This document shows positions 1 to 7,060 of a stretch of DNA of 10,435 nucleotides, in pieces. Both the position numbers and the translations under genes were made by a program. The DNA comes from Acidobacteriota bacterium (GTDB lineage: Bacteria > Acidobacteriota > Terriglobia > Terriglobales > Acidobacteriaceae): positions 1-10,435 of the forward strand of contig JAJZMO010000132.1 in the NCBI GenBank assembly GCA_021798235.1, read 5' to 3'. The notes beneath the pieces are model-generated. The model was not told the DNA's origin. It saw nothing but the letters and a program-made list of their open reading frames with translations, and did not search any database. Position 1 is the first letter of the stretch; every line of letters starts with the position of its first letter.

Positions 1-118
1 CAAAGCTGCCCGTATGACTGGTGCCGCTGCGCAGGATCACAATGTCTGCGCGCAGCCACGACGATGTGGCAGCAAGCAGAATCACAAGCAGAGACAGAAA
101 CGAAAGGCGTCGAATCAT
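1..118 (-). CDS. Secreted protein, N-terminal fragment
   Basis: This is the first 39 codons of a gene that leaves the window on the left. The ATG at 118 is preceded on the minus strand by a good Shine-Dalgarno sequence (AGGAGAA, bases 134-128, 9 nt spacing), which decides the start. The peptide has two arginines at positions 3-4, a hydrophobic stretch at about 6-18 and a probable signal-peptidase cleavage after Ala24 (WLRA|DIV), so the product is exported. The mature part starts ADIVILRSGTSHTGSF. From memory this resembles exported acidobacterial proteins that open with a 'LRxGxxxxGxF' element, but I cannot assign a family or function from 15 residues. It is divergent from the glycosyltransferase gene. 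A TACAAT hexamer (175-170, minus) could be its -10 box, without an obvious -35. Confidence 0.7.
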   Translation of the reverse strand, partial: MIRRLSFLSLLVILLAATSSWLRADIVILRSGTSHTGSF

Positions 119-277
119 AAACGGATGTTCTCCTATTAAGATGCTGGACTCCAAAATGCCAACAGAAAGATTGTACGCAATCTCTCCCACTCGCTGTGTG
201 GGTTGCTGCGTATCGGCAGTCGTCTGCGTTGGATTCTCCGTGGCAGCAGCAGGAATGGGTCGGTTTGTGATTGAGAT

Positions 278-299
278 CGGTTCAGTTCGGTTCGGTTCG
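278..299. repeat. Short tandem repeat, CGGTT x4
   Basis: Four consecutive pentamers read CGGTT, CAGTT, CGGTT, CGGTT and are followed by CG. Further TCGGTT copies lie just upstream, at 260-265. The repeat sits in the middle of the divergent spacer, where it could be a regulator-binding array or simply a slippage repeat. The repetition is plain in the sequence; a role is only a guess. Confidence 0.6.
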
Positions 300-464
300 C
301 CGCTCGGAATCCACTTCCTCCCCAAAATTGAATCTGACCGTGTCTTGCTTGTGCATTCGAACTCGTATACCGTTTTTTCAGCCGGATCGATCCCTGTTTC
401 CTCCAGTGCCACGATCCGAATTCAGATTTGTTGTGTTCGGAAACGAAGCGACTTCAAAGATCGT

Positions 465-470
465 GGAGGA
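465..470 (+). promoter_or_regulatory. Shine-Dalgarno site that fixes the glycosyltransferase start
   Basis: GGAGGA lies 10 bases before the GTG at 481. It is the only strong ribosome-binding sequence upstream of the conserved part of the gene. It therefore favours GTG 481 over the more upstream non-ATG starts in the same frame (for example TTG 271), which would add about 70 residues without any membrane or family character. Confidence 0.65.
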
Positions 471-480
471 TTCTTATCCA

Positions 481-1857
481 GTGCAGACCGCAAAATGCAA
501 CACGGAAACATCGTTCGTAGCAGGGGCCGTTTTTCTGGCGGTGTTGCTGCGGATTCTTTTGCTTTCGATCGCACTCCACATCTCTGGCCTCAAGCCAATC
601 TATGCGTCCGACACGCATGGATACGTGGCCACCGTGCCGGCCCTATTGCACGGATCCTTCGCCACATCCGCTGGGCCCGAACTGCAAAGAACGCCGGGAT
701 ACCCGATTTTCCTTCTGATGACGGGCCTGTCTCTAGGACATCCACTCTGGTCGGATTTTTGCCAGATTCTGCTGTCTGGAATCTGCGTCTATCTTGTTTT
801 CCTTGTCGGAAAACTTACATCCGGCAATGCCAAGGCTGCCATAATCGGCGCGTATCTCTACGCAGTAGAGCCGCTCACGCTTCTCTATAGCGTCGAATTG
901 TTGACGGAGTGCCTGTTCACAACACTTCTCCTTGTTTTCTTGTTGTGCATGATTCTGGATCAAAAAAAGCCTGCATGGAAGTTGTTGCTGCTGGCTGCGC
1001 TGACGCTGGTTGGCACTGTGTATGTTCGGCCCGCATCGTACTACTTCCCCATTTTGGCGGCGGCGTTTCTCGTCGTGTTTCCGCGACAATTTGCATGGAA
1101 GCTGCGACTGCAGCGAGCGACGGCATTTTTAGGAATTTGCGTGGTGCTGATTGGGGCTTGGCGTGTGCGCAATTTTCTGGAGACGGGATACTCGGGCTTT
1201 TCCTCCATCGCCGATACGAATCTGTATTACTTCAATGCCGGGGAAGTGCTCGCTCAAAAACAACACGTTTCGTTCAATGACGAGCTAGGGTTGCTGCATT
1301 GGCAAGATAGGGAAGGATACCTGTCTGTACACCCGGAACAGCGGGACTGGACACAGGCGCAAATTTTTCAATATCAAAAGCGCACCGCGCTGCACGTTAT
1401 TTTTGACAATAAATTCTTGTATGCGAAGGACCATCTTATGGGGATGCTGGTTGTTCTTTTGCATCCTTGCATTACGGACTACATGTGGTTTTTGGGGCAA
1501 TCTCCGCTCTCGACGGTAACGGCGATTGCGTGGAATCCATCGAATCCTGCCCGCTGGACACTTTTGCGTTCCATTCTGCGCGCCCATGTTTTCGTAATTT
1601 TGTTTTCCGCGCTGTTGTCCTTGCTTTTACTTTTCTATTATGGATTTGCCCTGGTGGGCATCTTGCGCTGCCAGCGAAGGAGCAGCGTTTTTCTCTTGCT
1701 CCTTCTGACATCGTTTTACTTTATTTTGGTTGCAGGCGGCGCAGCGGGAATGGCCCGGTATCGCTATCCGGTGCTGCCGATGGTTTGCATCTTTGCAGGC
1801 TGCGGCATTTTCCATCTACGCGAGCTTTGTCGGTTTCGACAGAGAGGTCCCGCGTAG
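481..1857 (+). CDS. GT39/ArnT-like membrane glycosyltransferase
   Basis: The product is 458 residues when started at GTG 481, which has GGAGGA 10 nt upstream. It is a polytopic inner-membrane protein with hydrophobic segments at about 12-32, 94-112, 117-135, 140-158, 166-182, 188-200, 213-226, 318-329, 367-394, 402-420 and 430-446. The first periplasmic loop carries SDTHGY (Asp44) and RTPGYP (70-75). This is the pattern of GT39/PMT_2 (RgtA-D, ArnT-like) enzymes, in which the loop aspartate is catalytic and the sugar donor is a polyprenyl-phosphate lipid. ARYRYPVLPM (425-434) is the usual late 'RY..P..P' signature. The acceptor is unknown; lipid A, glycan or protein are all possible. It stands alone, without a glycan cluster in view. 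Base composition is lower in GC than in its neighbours (see findings). The class is fairly sure, the substrate unknown. Confidence 0.8.
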   Translation: MQTAKCNTETSFVAGAVFLAVLLRILLLSIALHISGLKPIYASDTHGYVATVPALLHGSFATSAGPELQRTPGYPIFLLMTGLSLGHPLWSDFCQILLSGICVYLVFLVGKLTSGNAKAAIIGAYLYAVEPLTLLYSVELLTECLFTTLLLVFLLCMILDQKKPAWKLLLLAALTLVGTVYVRPASYYFPILAAAFLVVFPRQFAWKLRLQRATAFLGICVVLIGAWRVRNFLETGYSGFSSIADTNLYYFNAGEVLAQKQHVSFNDELGLLHWQDREGYLSVHPEQRDWTQAQIFQYQKRTALHVIFDNKFLYAKDHLMGMLVVLLHPCITDYMWFLGQSPLSTVTAIAWNPSNPARWTLLRSILRAHVFVILFSALLSLLLLFYYGFALVGILRCQRRSSVFLLLLLTSFYFILVAGGAAGMARYRYPVLPMVCIFAGCGIFHLRELCRFRQRGPA

Positions 1858-1881
1858 GGCTTCCCGCCGGAGCTGGAAGCC
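1858..1881. terminator. Hairpin between convergent genes, possible bidirectional terminator
   Basis: GGCTTCC (1858-1864) and GGAAGCC (1875-1881) are perfect 7-bp arms. Inside them, after one C/T mismatch, GC/GC closes a CGGA tetraloop. The hairpin starts at the base after the glycosyltransferase stop codon (1855-1857) and lies 33 bases beyond the LOG stop. No U-tract follows on either strand, so a classic intrinsic terminator is not shown. The position between two convergent genes suggests termination or 3'-end protection in both directions. Confidence 0.5.
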
Positions 1882-1913
1882 TCGCTCGGGGCTCGGTCGT
1901 GCATACTCGCTCG

Positions 1914-2867
1914 TTACCGGGTACCTGCAATCTCAGGGCGCAACGTCAGGTCGTCGTCGCCGTTGCTGCCGGGACGCTGGTGTGGCTCCAAGTGATGTTT
2001 GCTCAGATTCTCCTTCAAAATGGCGAAGGCTTGCTCCGGCGTGTCGGCAAAGTGAAAGAGATTGCGATCCTCCGGAGAGATTGCGCCCTTGTCCACCAGC
2101 GCGTCAATGTTAATGACCTTGTTCCAATACTCCGAGCCGTAAACGACCACCGTCATCTGCTTGGCCAGTTTTTGCGTTTGCGCCAGCGTGAGCAGCTCGA
2201 ACATTTCGTCCAGCGTGCCAAAGCCGCCGGGGAAGACCACGAGCGCCTTGGCTAGATAGGCAAACCAATACTTGCGCATGAAGAAGTAGTGAAACTCCAG
2301 GCTCAGGCCGGGCGTGATGTACGGGTTGGGCATCTGCTCAAAGGGCAGACGAATGTTCAGCCCGATGGTTTTGCCGCCCGCCTCGTATGCGCCGCGATTG
2401 GCCGCTTCCATAATGCCGGGGCCACCGCCGGAGGTGACCACAAAGCGCGCCCGGCGCGATTGAATCGTCATGGCCCATTGCGTCAGCATGTAGGCCAGCT
2501 TGCGCGCGTCTTCGTAGTAGCGCGCCATCTCCACCGCTGCCTCGGCGCGGTGCAGGCGCAGTTCACTGGCCACGCCGCGCTCTTTTTCTTCTGCGGAGGC
2601 GGGCTGCTGCTCGGCAGGCGCACGGCGCGTGGATCCGGTATTCTCCAACAACTCCAGCGCCTGATTGGCCTCATCCAACGCATGAAAACGCGCCGAGCCG
2701 AAAAAGACCACTGTGTCCTGAATATGCTCTTTGCGAAAGCGCGCGAGCGGCTCGATGTACTCGGCCAGAATGCGCAGAATGCGGCCATCGGCGCTGTTGA
2801 CGAAGGCAGGGTTGGAGTAGGAGAGCTGCGGGCGTTCCGTTGGTGGTTCCGGTTTGTTGGTGTTCAT
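1914..2867 (-). CDS. LOG-family nucleotide 5'-monophosphate phosphoribohydrolase (TIGR00730 type)
   Basis: The 317-residue product has the Rossmann-like LOG fold signatures. These are FFGSAR (55-60), SGGGPGIMEAANRGA (146-160) and PGGFGTLDE (213-221), with the family's catalytic Arg (probably Arg198 in MRKYW) and Glu221. LOG enzymes cleave the N-glycosidic bond of nucleoside 5'-monophosphates. In plants this activates cytokinins; in most bacteria the physiological substrate is uncertain (AMP/PpnN-like turnover). It is longer than the roughly 190-residue minimal LOGs because of an N-terminal extension (1-50) and a charged insert at about 65-112 between the first strand and the next helix. The tail from about 290 is polar and probably disordered. 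ATG 2867 has GAGG 5 nt upstream. It lies 33 bases downstream of the small membrane-protein gene on the same strand, probably in one operon. Cytoplasmic. Confidence 0.88.
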   Translation of the reverse strand: MNTNKPEPPTERPQLSYSNPAFVNSADGRILRILAEYIEPLARFRKEHIQDTVVFFGSARFHALDEANQALELLENTGSTRRAPAEQQPASAEEKERGVASELRLHRAEAAVEMARYYEDARKLAYMLTQWAMTIQSRRARFVVTSGGGPGIMEAANRGAYEAGGKTIGLNIRLPFEQMPNPYITPGLSLEFHYFFMRKYWFAYLAKALVVFPGGFGTLDEMFELLTLAQTQKLAKQMTVVVYGSEYWNKVINIDALVDKGAISPEDRNLFHFADTPEQAFAILKENLSKHHLEPHQRPGSNGDDDLTLRPEIAGTR

Positions 2868-2900
2868 CCATGCCTCGGGGGGATTTTTTATCCAAATGGT

Positions 2901-3371
2901 TTAGGGCTTCTGCAACGTGCGAATGGGAATTTTGGCGAAGTTCTGCGGGTGACGACGCGGCGTAAAGTGCAGCACTTCGGAACAGCCAATCCAGAGGTCG
3001 AGCAGTCCCAAACCCGAGACCACGCCGCGCGTTGCCCCGTACAACAACAGGCGCGTCAGCGGCGGATAGGCCAGCAGCAGGGGATTTTGATCCCAGAAAT
3101 GCGTCCACGGCAGGCAGAGCAGCAGCAGCCCAATATAAATGCAGAAGGTGACCAGCACGGCCAGGGAAATGCGTTGCAACCAGAGCGGAGCCGGTGTGGC
3201 AAATTTTCCGGACCGCGGCTGTCGATGGTTTCGCTGCACGGCGGAAACAGTGGACGCGGAGGCTCTGGAGATTTCCGTAGCGCGCACGCGCGCCCCCGCT
3301 GCGCTGGAGGCAGGGATCACCTCTGGCGTCTGCGATTCTTCCGAGGGAAACAACTCCGATTGCGTCGGCAT
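2901..3371 (-). CDS. Small membrane protein, conserved hypothetical
   Basis: The product is 156 residues from ATG 3371. A GTG at 3377 is in frame, but the AGG on the minus strand lies 8 nt before ATG 3371 and only 2 nt before the GTG, so the ATG is preferred. The N-terminal 60 residues are polar, low in complexity and probably cytoplasmic and disordered. A strong membrane helix follows at about 68-88. A WDQN loop (93-96) leads to a second, weaker hydrophobic segment at 106-130 containing RGVVSGLGLLDLWIG. The tail (139-156) is basic. I recall similar 'RGxVSGLGLxxLWxG' proteins in acidobacteria, but know of no assigned function. It is the first gene of a probable two-gene operon with the LOG protein and is divergent from mnmG, 112 bases away. 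Confidence 0.7.
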   Translation of the reverse strand: MPTQSELFPSEESQTPEVIPASSAAGARVRATEISRASASTVSAVQRNHRQPRSGKFATPAPLWLQRISLAVLVTFCIYIGLLLLCLPWTHFWDQNPLLLAYPPLTRLLLYGATRGVVSGLGLLDLWIGCSEVLHFTPRRHPQNFAKIPIRTLQKP

Positions 3372-3465
3372 CCGCACTACCTAAGGACGGTCGAGAGCCG
3401 CCGCGCGCGACAGCCCCCTGAAAGGCCAAGGTATCACAGGCCCGGCGGCTGCACGGCCTTCCCGT

Positions 3466-3476
3466 TGCTACACTAA
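3466..3476 (+). promoter_or_regulatory. Possible extended -10 promoter of mnmG with almost no leader
   Basis: TGCTACACTAA contains TG, one base, then TACACT (3469-3474), which fits an extended -10 element (TGnTAnnnT). No -35 hexamer is visible at 16-18 bases upstream. The mnmG ATG at 3484 follows after only 9 bases. A start 6-7 bases past the -10 would give a transcript with about 2-3 leader bases. This agrees with the absence of a Shine-Dalgarno sequence. It is an inference from motif and spacing. Confidence 0.4.
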
Positions 3477-3483
3477 GACTTGC

Positions 3484-5514
3484 ATGGCATTTACAGAACA
3501 ATATGATGTCGCCGTGGTCGGCGCAGGGCACGCGGGCTGCGAGGCGGCCATGGCCGCTGCACGCATGGGATTGCGCACGGCACTCTTCACGCTCAATCTC
3601 GACCTGATCGCGCAGATGTCCTGCAACCCAGCCGTGGGCGGCGTGGCCAAAGGCCACCTGGTGCGCGAGGTAGACGCGCTTGGTGGCGTCATGGGCGAGG
3701 TCGCCGATGCGGTGGGCATTCAATTCCGGCTGCTGAACACCTCGCGCGGCCCCGCCGTCTGGTCGCCCCGCGCGCAGTGCGACAAGCAGTTGTATCGCGT
3801 CAAAATGCGCGAAGTGCTGGAGTCGCAGCCCCATCTCTTCATCAAGCAGGCGGAGGTCGTCGATCTCGTTTTGGAAGACGCGCCCGCTGCCGCAGATTCC
3901 GCAGACGCTGCAACGCCCTCTCGTATTCTGCGCGGTCTGCGCCTGCGCGATGGCCGCATCATTCACGCCGCCGCCACCGTCATCACCACGGGAACGTTTC
4001 TCAACGGACTCATCCACTGCGGCGAGGAGCGCTACTCGGCTGGCCGCAGCGGCGAGCCGCCCTCGGTGCTGCTCGGCGAGGCGCTCAAGCGTCTGGGCCT
4101 GCGCAATTGCCGCCTCAAGACCGGCACGCCGCCACGCCTGGATGGCCGCACCATTGATTGGTCGCGCTTTGAAGAGCAGCCCGGCGACGCCGAGCCAACG
4201 CCCTTCAGCTTGCGCACGCGCTCCATTCCGCAGCGGCAAATCTCCTGCCACATCGCCACGACCACGCCAGAGACGCTGCGCCTCATCCGCGACAACGTAC
4301 ACCGCTCGCCCATGTACTCTGGCCAAATCTCCGCCGTCGGCCCGCGCTACTGCCCGTCGATTGAGGACAAGGTCGTCCGCTTCCCCGACAAAACCCAGCA
4401 CCAGTTTTTTCTGGAGCCGGAGGGCCTCAACACGCACGAGGTCTACATCAACGGCATGTCCACTTCGCTGCCCATGGAAGTGCAGGCGGCCATGGTGCGC
4501 TCCATCCCCGGGCTGGAAAATGCGGAGATGTTGCGCCCCGGCTACGCCATTGAGTACGACGCCATTGATCCGACGGAACTGGACCGCACGCTCGCCGTCA
4601 AAAGTATCGCTGGGCTGTATCTGGCCGGGCAGATCAACGGCACATCCGGCTACGAAGAGGCCGCCTGCCAGGGCATCATGGCGGGCATCAACGCCGCGCT
4701 GCGCGTCCGTGGCGATGCGCCCTTCACGCTGAATCGCACCGAGGCCTACACCGGCATTTTGATTGATGACCTCATCAGCAAAGGCACCAATGAGCCGTAC
4801 CGCATGTTCACCTCGCGTGCGGAGTTTCGCCTGCACCTGCGCATCGACAACGCCGACCGCCGCCTGACGCCGCACGCGCGCAGGCTGGGACTCATCGACG
4901 ACGCGGCCTGGAGCGAGTTCGAGGCCCGGCAGGCACGCATGGCCGCACTGGGCCGTTTGCTCGCCGCGCGCAAACCAAATCTGGAGCAGCTCGCCGCAGC
5001 CGTGCCGGAACTCGCTGGCCAACTCGACAGCGCCACCGGACAAACCTACGCGCAACTGCTGCGCCGTCCGCAGATCACGCTCGACGTGCTCGCGCCTGTG
5101 CTGCGTGCAGAACTCTCCGCGCAAAACGCATCCGCCACACCCGAGGATGCCGCAGCGCTCGCCATCTACCATGCGGCGATTCTGGTGGATCGCAGCACAG
5201 ACCGCCGCACTCCGGCCCATCTGCGCAACGAAATGCGCGCCGTCGAGACGGAGATCAAATTCGCTGGCTATCTGGATCAGCAGCGCCGCTCCATTGAGCG
5301 CTTGCAGCGCGCCGAGGAGCGCGCCATTCCCGCCTGGTTTGACTACACCAGCGTCAGCGGCCTGTCGCGCGAGATGCAGGAGAAGCTCGCGCGCGTTCGT
5401 CCGCTGACCATCGGCCAGGCCAGCCGCATCCCCGGCGTCACGCCTGCCGCGCTTTCGCTCGTCAACGTCTACATCGAACTGCAAGGGCAGAAGAAGGCAC
5501 GCGCAGCGTCCTAA
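3484..5514 (+). CDS. mnmG: tRNA uridine 5-carboxymethylaminomethyl modification enzyme MnmG (GidA)
   Basis: MnmG, with the GTPase MnmE, uses FAD, NADH and methylene-tetrahydrofolate to place the (carboxymethyl)aminomethyl group on U34 of tRNAs that read split codon boxes. The 676-residue product shows the FAD-binding GAGHAG (13-18) and CNPAVGG with Cys47, the equivalent of E. coli Cys47. It also shows [15 protein letters not shown] (286-300, with the second conserved Cys290) and [17 protein letters not shown] (381-397). The tRNA/MnmE-binding C-terminus contains [14 protein letters not shown] (587-600) and [10 protein letters not shown] (642-651). It is somewhat longer than the usual 610-650 residues. 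Part of this is an Ala/Asp-rich insert at about 132-146, and part is extra sequence around 550-580. ATG 3484 has no Shine-Dalgarno. MnmE and RsmG, frequent neighbours elsewhere, are not in the window. Identification is secure. Confidence 0.97.
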   Translation: MAFTEQYDVAVVGAGHAGCEAAMAAARMGLRTALFTLNLDLIAQMSCNPAVGGVAKGHLVREVDALGGVMGEVADAVGIQFRLLNTSRGPAVWSPRAQCDKQLYRVKMREVLESQPHLFIKQAEVVDLVLEDAPAAADSADAATPSRILRGLRLRDGRIIHAAATVITTGTFLNGLIHCGEERYSAGRSGEPPSVLLGEALKRLGLRNCRLKTGTPPRLDGRTIDWSRFEEQPGDAEPTPFSLRTRSIPQRQISCHIATTTPETLRLIRDNVHRSPMYSGQISAVGPRYCPSIEDKVVRFPDKTQHQFFLEPEGLNTHEVYINGMSTSLPMEVQAAMVRSIPGLENAEMLRPGYAIEYDAIDPTELDRTLAVKSIAGLYLAGQINGTSGYEEAACQGIMAGINAALRVRGDAPFTLNRTEAYTGILIDDLISKGTNEPYRMFTSRAEFRLHLRIDNADRRLTPHARRLGLIDDAAWSEFEARQARMAALGRLLAARKPNLEQLAAAVPELAGQLDSATGQTYAQLLRRPQITLDVLAPVLRAELSAQNASATPEDAAALAIYHAAILVDRSTDRRTPAHLRNEMRAVETEIKFAGYLDQQRRSIERLQRAEERAIPAWFDYTSVSGLSREMQEKLARVRPLTIGQASRIPGVTPAALSLVNVYIELQGQKKARAAS

Positions 5515-5529
5515 GCAATCTTGGAACCA

Positions 5530-5570
5530 AGTCTGCGCACCACATGCAGCACGCCTGAGGTGCGCAGACT
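5530..5570. repeat. Perfect 12-bp inverted repeat after mnmG
   Basis: AGTCTGCGCACC (5530-5541) and GGTGCGCAGACT (5559-5570) are exact reverse complements around a 17-base loop (5542-5558). The repeat begins 15 bases after the mnmG stop and ends 19 bases before the next ATG. In RNA it would be a strong GC-rich stem-loop. It has no U-tract, so it could be an attenuating or stabilising hairpin, a factor-dependent terminator, or a dyad bound by a regulator. Confidence 0.75.
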
Positions 5571-5576
5571 AAGATC

Positions 5577-5583
5577 GAAGTGA
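5577..5583 (+). promoter_or_regulatory. Ribosome-binding site of the methyltransferase gene
   Basis: GAAGTGA differs by one base from GAGGTGA, part of the ideal Shine-Dalgarno sequence, and is 6 bases before ATG 5590. It supports this start, although the first 29 residues of the product are not typical of the family. Confidence 0.5.
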
Positions 5584-5589
5584 GTATCT

Positions 5590-6918
5590 ATGCCTCCAGC
5601 ACCATTGAAGCCCCTCGCGCTGCAACCGAAGCAGACACCCCGGAAACTATCTCTCGACCTGCAACCATCCGCCCTGCCCGTCGCCATTGTCGAACGGCGC
5701 GCGGCGGAGCGTTTGCGCCATGGGCATCCCTGGGTCTATCGCACGGATGTAGCTGCGTTCGTCCCTGCGATTACAACCAGTGAGATTCCGCCGGGCGCGC
5801 TGGTGGCGGTGCGCGACACGCGCGGCGCATCGCTCGGCACGGCACTGTATAGTTCCGCGTCGATGATTGCGCTGCGAAAAATCTCCGACGCGATTCTTCC
5901 CACGCGCGAAGATTTTCTGGCACTGCTGGCAACGCGGCTGCGCCAGGCCATTGCCCTGCGCACAACGCTCCTCGACGCAGCTGACCCAACCAACGCCTGC
6001 CGTCTTGTCTTTAGCGAGGCCGATGCCTTGCCGGGCATCATCCTCGACCGTTACGACGATCTCTTTCTACTGCAATTGCTGACGCAGGCCACGCACGCCG
6101 ACGATGTGCGCGCTGCCGTGGTTGCCGCCGTGCGCGAGTCCTTCGCGCCCACTGCGCTTGCCAGCATCGTCGAGCGACCCGATCCACGCATACGCGAATT
6201 GGAGCAGTTGGGGCCTTCCCCAGACGCACCTCTTTTCACGCGCGATTCCGACTCCCCACGCCGCACCACATATTTTCAACTGAATGGTCTGGAGTTTTTC
6301 TACGATACAGAGGCTGGACAAAAGACCGGGGCATTTTTGGATCAGCGCGAAAATTATGCGGCTGCGGCTCGCTATGCGCACGGGCGCGCGCTCGACATCT
6401 GCACGTATCAGGGCGGCTTTGCGCTGCACCTGGCTCGTGTCTGCCCGCAGGTAACGGGCGTCGATGCCTCGCGCGCCGCACTGGAAGTGGCGGAGAAAAA
6501 TCTGGCGCGCAATGCGAATCGACTCATCGACGGCGGCCGGGGCGTGGAGTGGATCGAGGCCAATGCCTTTGATCTGCTGCGCGACTGGAGCGAGGCGGGC
6601 GAGCGCTTTGGCACGATTGTGCTGGACCCGCCTGCGTTTGCCAAATCCAAACGCGCAACCGAGGGTGCGCTGCGCGGCTACAAAGAGATGAATCTGCGTG
6701 CGCTCAAGATGTTGGAGCCGGGGGGAACCCTGGTGACCTGCTCGTGTTCGCACCATGTTTCGCTTGCCGACTTCACGGCCATCGTCGCCGCTGCGGCTGC
6801 CGATGCGGACCGACGGGTGCGCCTGGTGGAGATACGCGGTGCGGCGCTGGACCATCCACACATCGTCACGATTCCCGAGACACAATATCTGAAATGTTTG
6901 ATCTGCCGCGTGGAATAA
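5590..6918 (+). CDS. RlmI-like class I SAM-dependent rRNA methyltransferase (PUA-methyltransferase)
   Basis: The 442-residue product matches the RlmI/YccW architecture. An N-terminal PUA domain (about 30-100, with RLRHGHPWVYRTDV) is followed by a central domain (about 105-235, with FSEADALPGIILDRY) and a Rossmann methyltransferase. Motifs seen are GQKTGAFLDQREN (243-255), SAM-binding LDICTYQGGFALHLA (268-282), VDAS (291-294), LDPPAFAKSK (345-354) and TCSCSHH (383-389). In the family the Cys in the last motif is the m5C nucleophile. E. coli RlmI makes m5C1962 in 23S rRNA; the same target is likely here but not shown. It is about 45 residues longer than E. coli RlmI, mainly from a Pro-rich N-terminal extension (1-29) and a segment near 205-225. 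It lies 75 bases after mnmG on the same strand and could be cotranscribed, but a strong hairpin separates them. Cytoplasmic. Confidence 0.9.
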   Translation: MPPAPLKPLALQPKQTPRKLSLDLQPSALPVAIVERRAAERLRHGHPWVYRTDVAAFVPAITTSEIPPGALVAVRDTRGASLGTALYSSASMIALRKISDAILPTREDFLALLATRLRQAIALRTTLLDAADPTNACRLVFSEADALPGIILDRYDDLFLLQLLTQATHADDVRAAVVAAVRESFAPTALASIVERPDPRIRELEQLGPSPDAPLFTRDSDSPRRTTYFQLNGLEFFYDTEAGQKTGAFLDQRENYAAAARYAHGRALDICTYQGGFALHLARVCPQVTGVDASRAALEVAEKNLARNANRLIDGGRGVEWIEANAFDLLRDWSEAGERFGTIVLDPPAFAKSKRATEGALRGYKEMNLRALKMLEPGGTLVTCSCSHHVSLADFTAIVAAAAADADRRVRLVEIRGAALDHPHIVTIPETQYLKCLICRVE

Positions 6919-6924
6919 AGCCGC

Positions 6925-7044
6925 GATGGAAACGTGCTTCCATCCAAGGATGCACGATCGGGAAAGCATCTTGATTGCCCACGCTAGCCGCAAACGACGC
7001 GGCCAGAATGGGGCACCAACAGGCACCAAAACGTTTGGGAGCCT
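6925..7044. terminator. Convergent intergenic region with weak hairpins
   Basis: The spacer between the methyltransferase stop (6918) and the lptD stop (7061) holds several small dyads. GATGGAA (6925-6931) pairs with TTCCATC (6938-6944). CATCC (6941-6945) pairs with GGATG (6948-6952), which excludes the first. AGGC plus CCAAA (7021-7030) pairs with TTTGG and GCCT (7034-7044). The 8-mer GGCACCAA is repeated at 7012-7019 and 7022-7029. Just beyond this range, AGCAG and CTGCT lie immediately after the lptD stop on the minus strand. None has a U-tract; a termination role is suggested only by position. Confidence 0.3.
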
Positions 7045-7060
7045 GGAGCAGAAAACACTG

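Larger units (their letters stand above)
119..480. other. Divergent intergenic region, 362 bases
   Basis: I see no convincing gene between the secreted-protein start at 118 and the glycosyltransferase start at 481. Open frames here lack ribosome sites and family signatures. It must hold the promoters of both neighbours. Visible elements are the leftward Shine-Dalgarno (134-128), a possible leftward -10 box TACAAT (175-170), a pentamer repeat at 278-299, a perfect 10-bp palindrome GGATCGATCC at 384-393, and the rightward Shine-Dalgarno at 465-470. No -35/-10 pair stands out for the rightward gene, so transcription start positions remain unassigned. Confidence 0.6.

Noticed and set aside
384..393. 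The palindrome GGATCGATCC as an operator.
   Set aside because: A single 10-bp palindrome of restriction-site type can occur by chance and there is no second copy nearby; mentioned only in the spacer description.
271..480. An N-terminal extension of the glycosyltransferase starting at TTG 271.
   Set aside because: The extra 70 residues have no membrane or conserved character and no Shine-Dalgarno precedes the TTG, whereas GGAGGA precedes GTG 481. The extension also translates the pentamer repeat.
2289..3476. A 395-codon plus-strand frame across the LOG and small membrane-protein genes.
   Set aside because: The opposite strand carries clear LOG motifs and a membrane helix, while this translation is Arg/Gln/Gly-rich without family signatures or a ribosome site.
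2671..5484. A 937-codon open frame on the minus strand opposite mnmG and through the small membrane-protein gene.
   Set aside because: It lies opposite the unmistakable mnmG and its product has no recognisable domains and a composition typical of a GC-rich antisense frame. Long shadow frames are expected when third codon positions are GC-rich.
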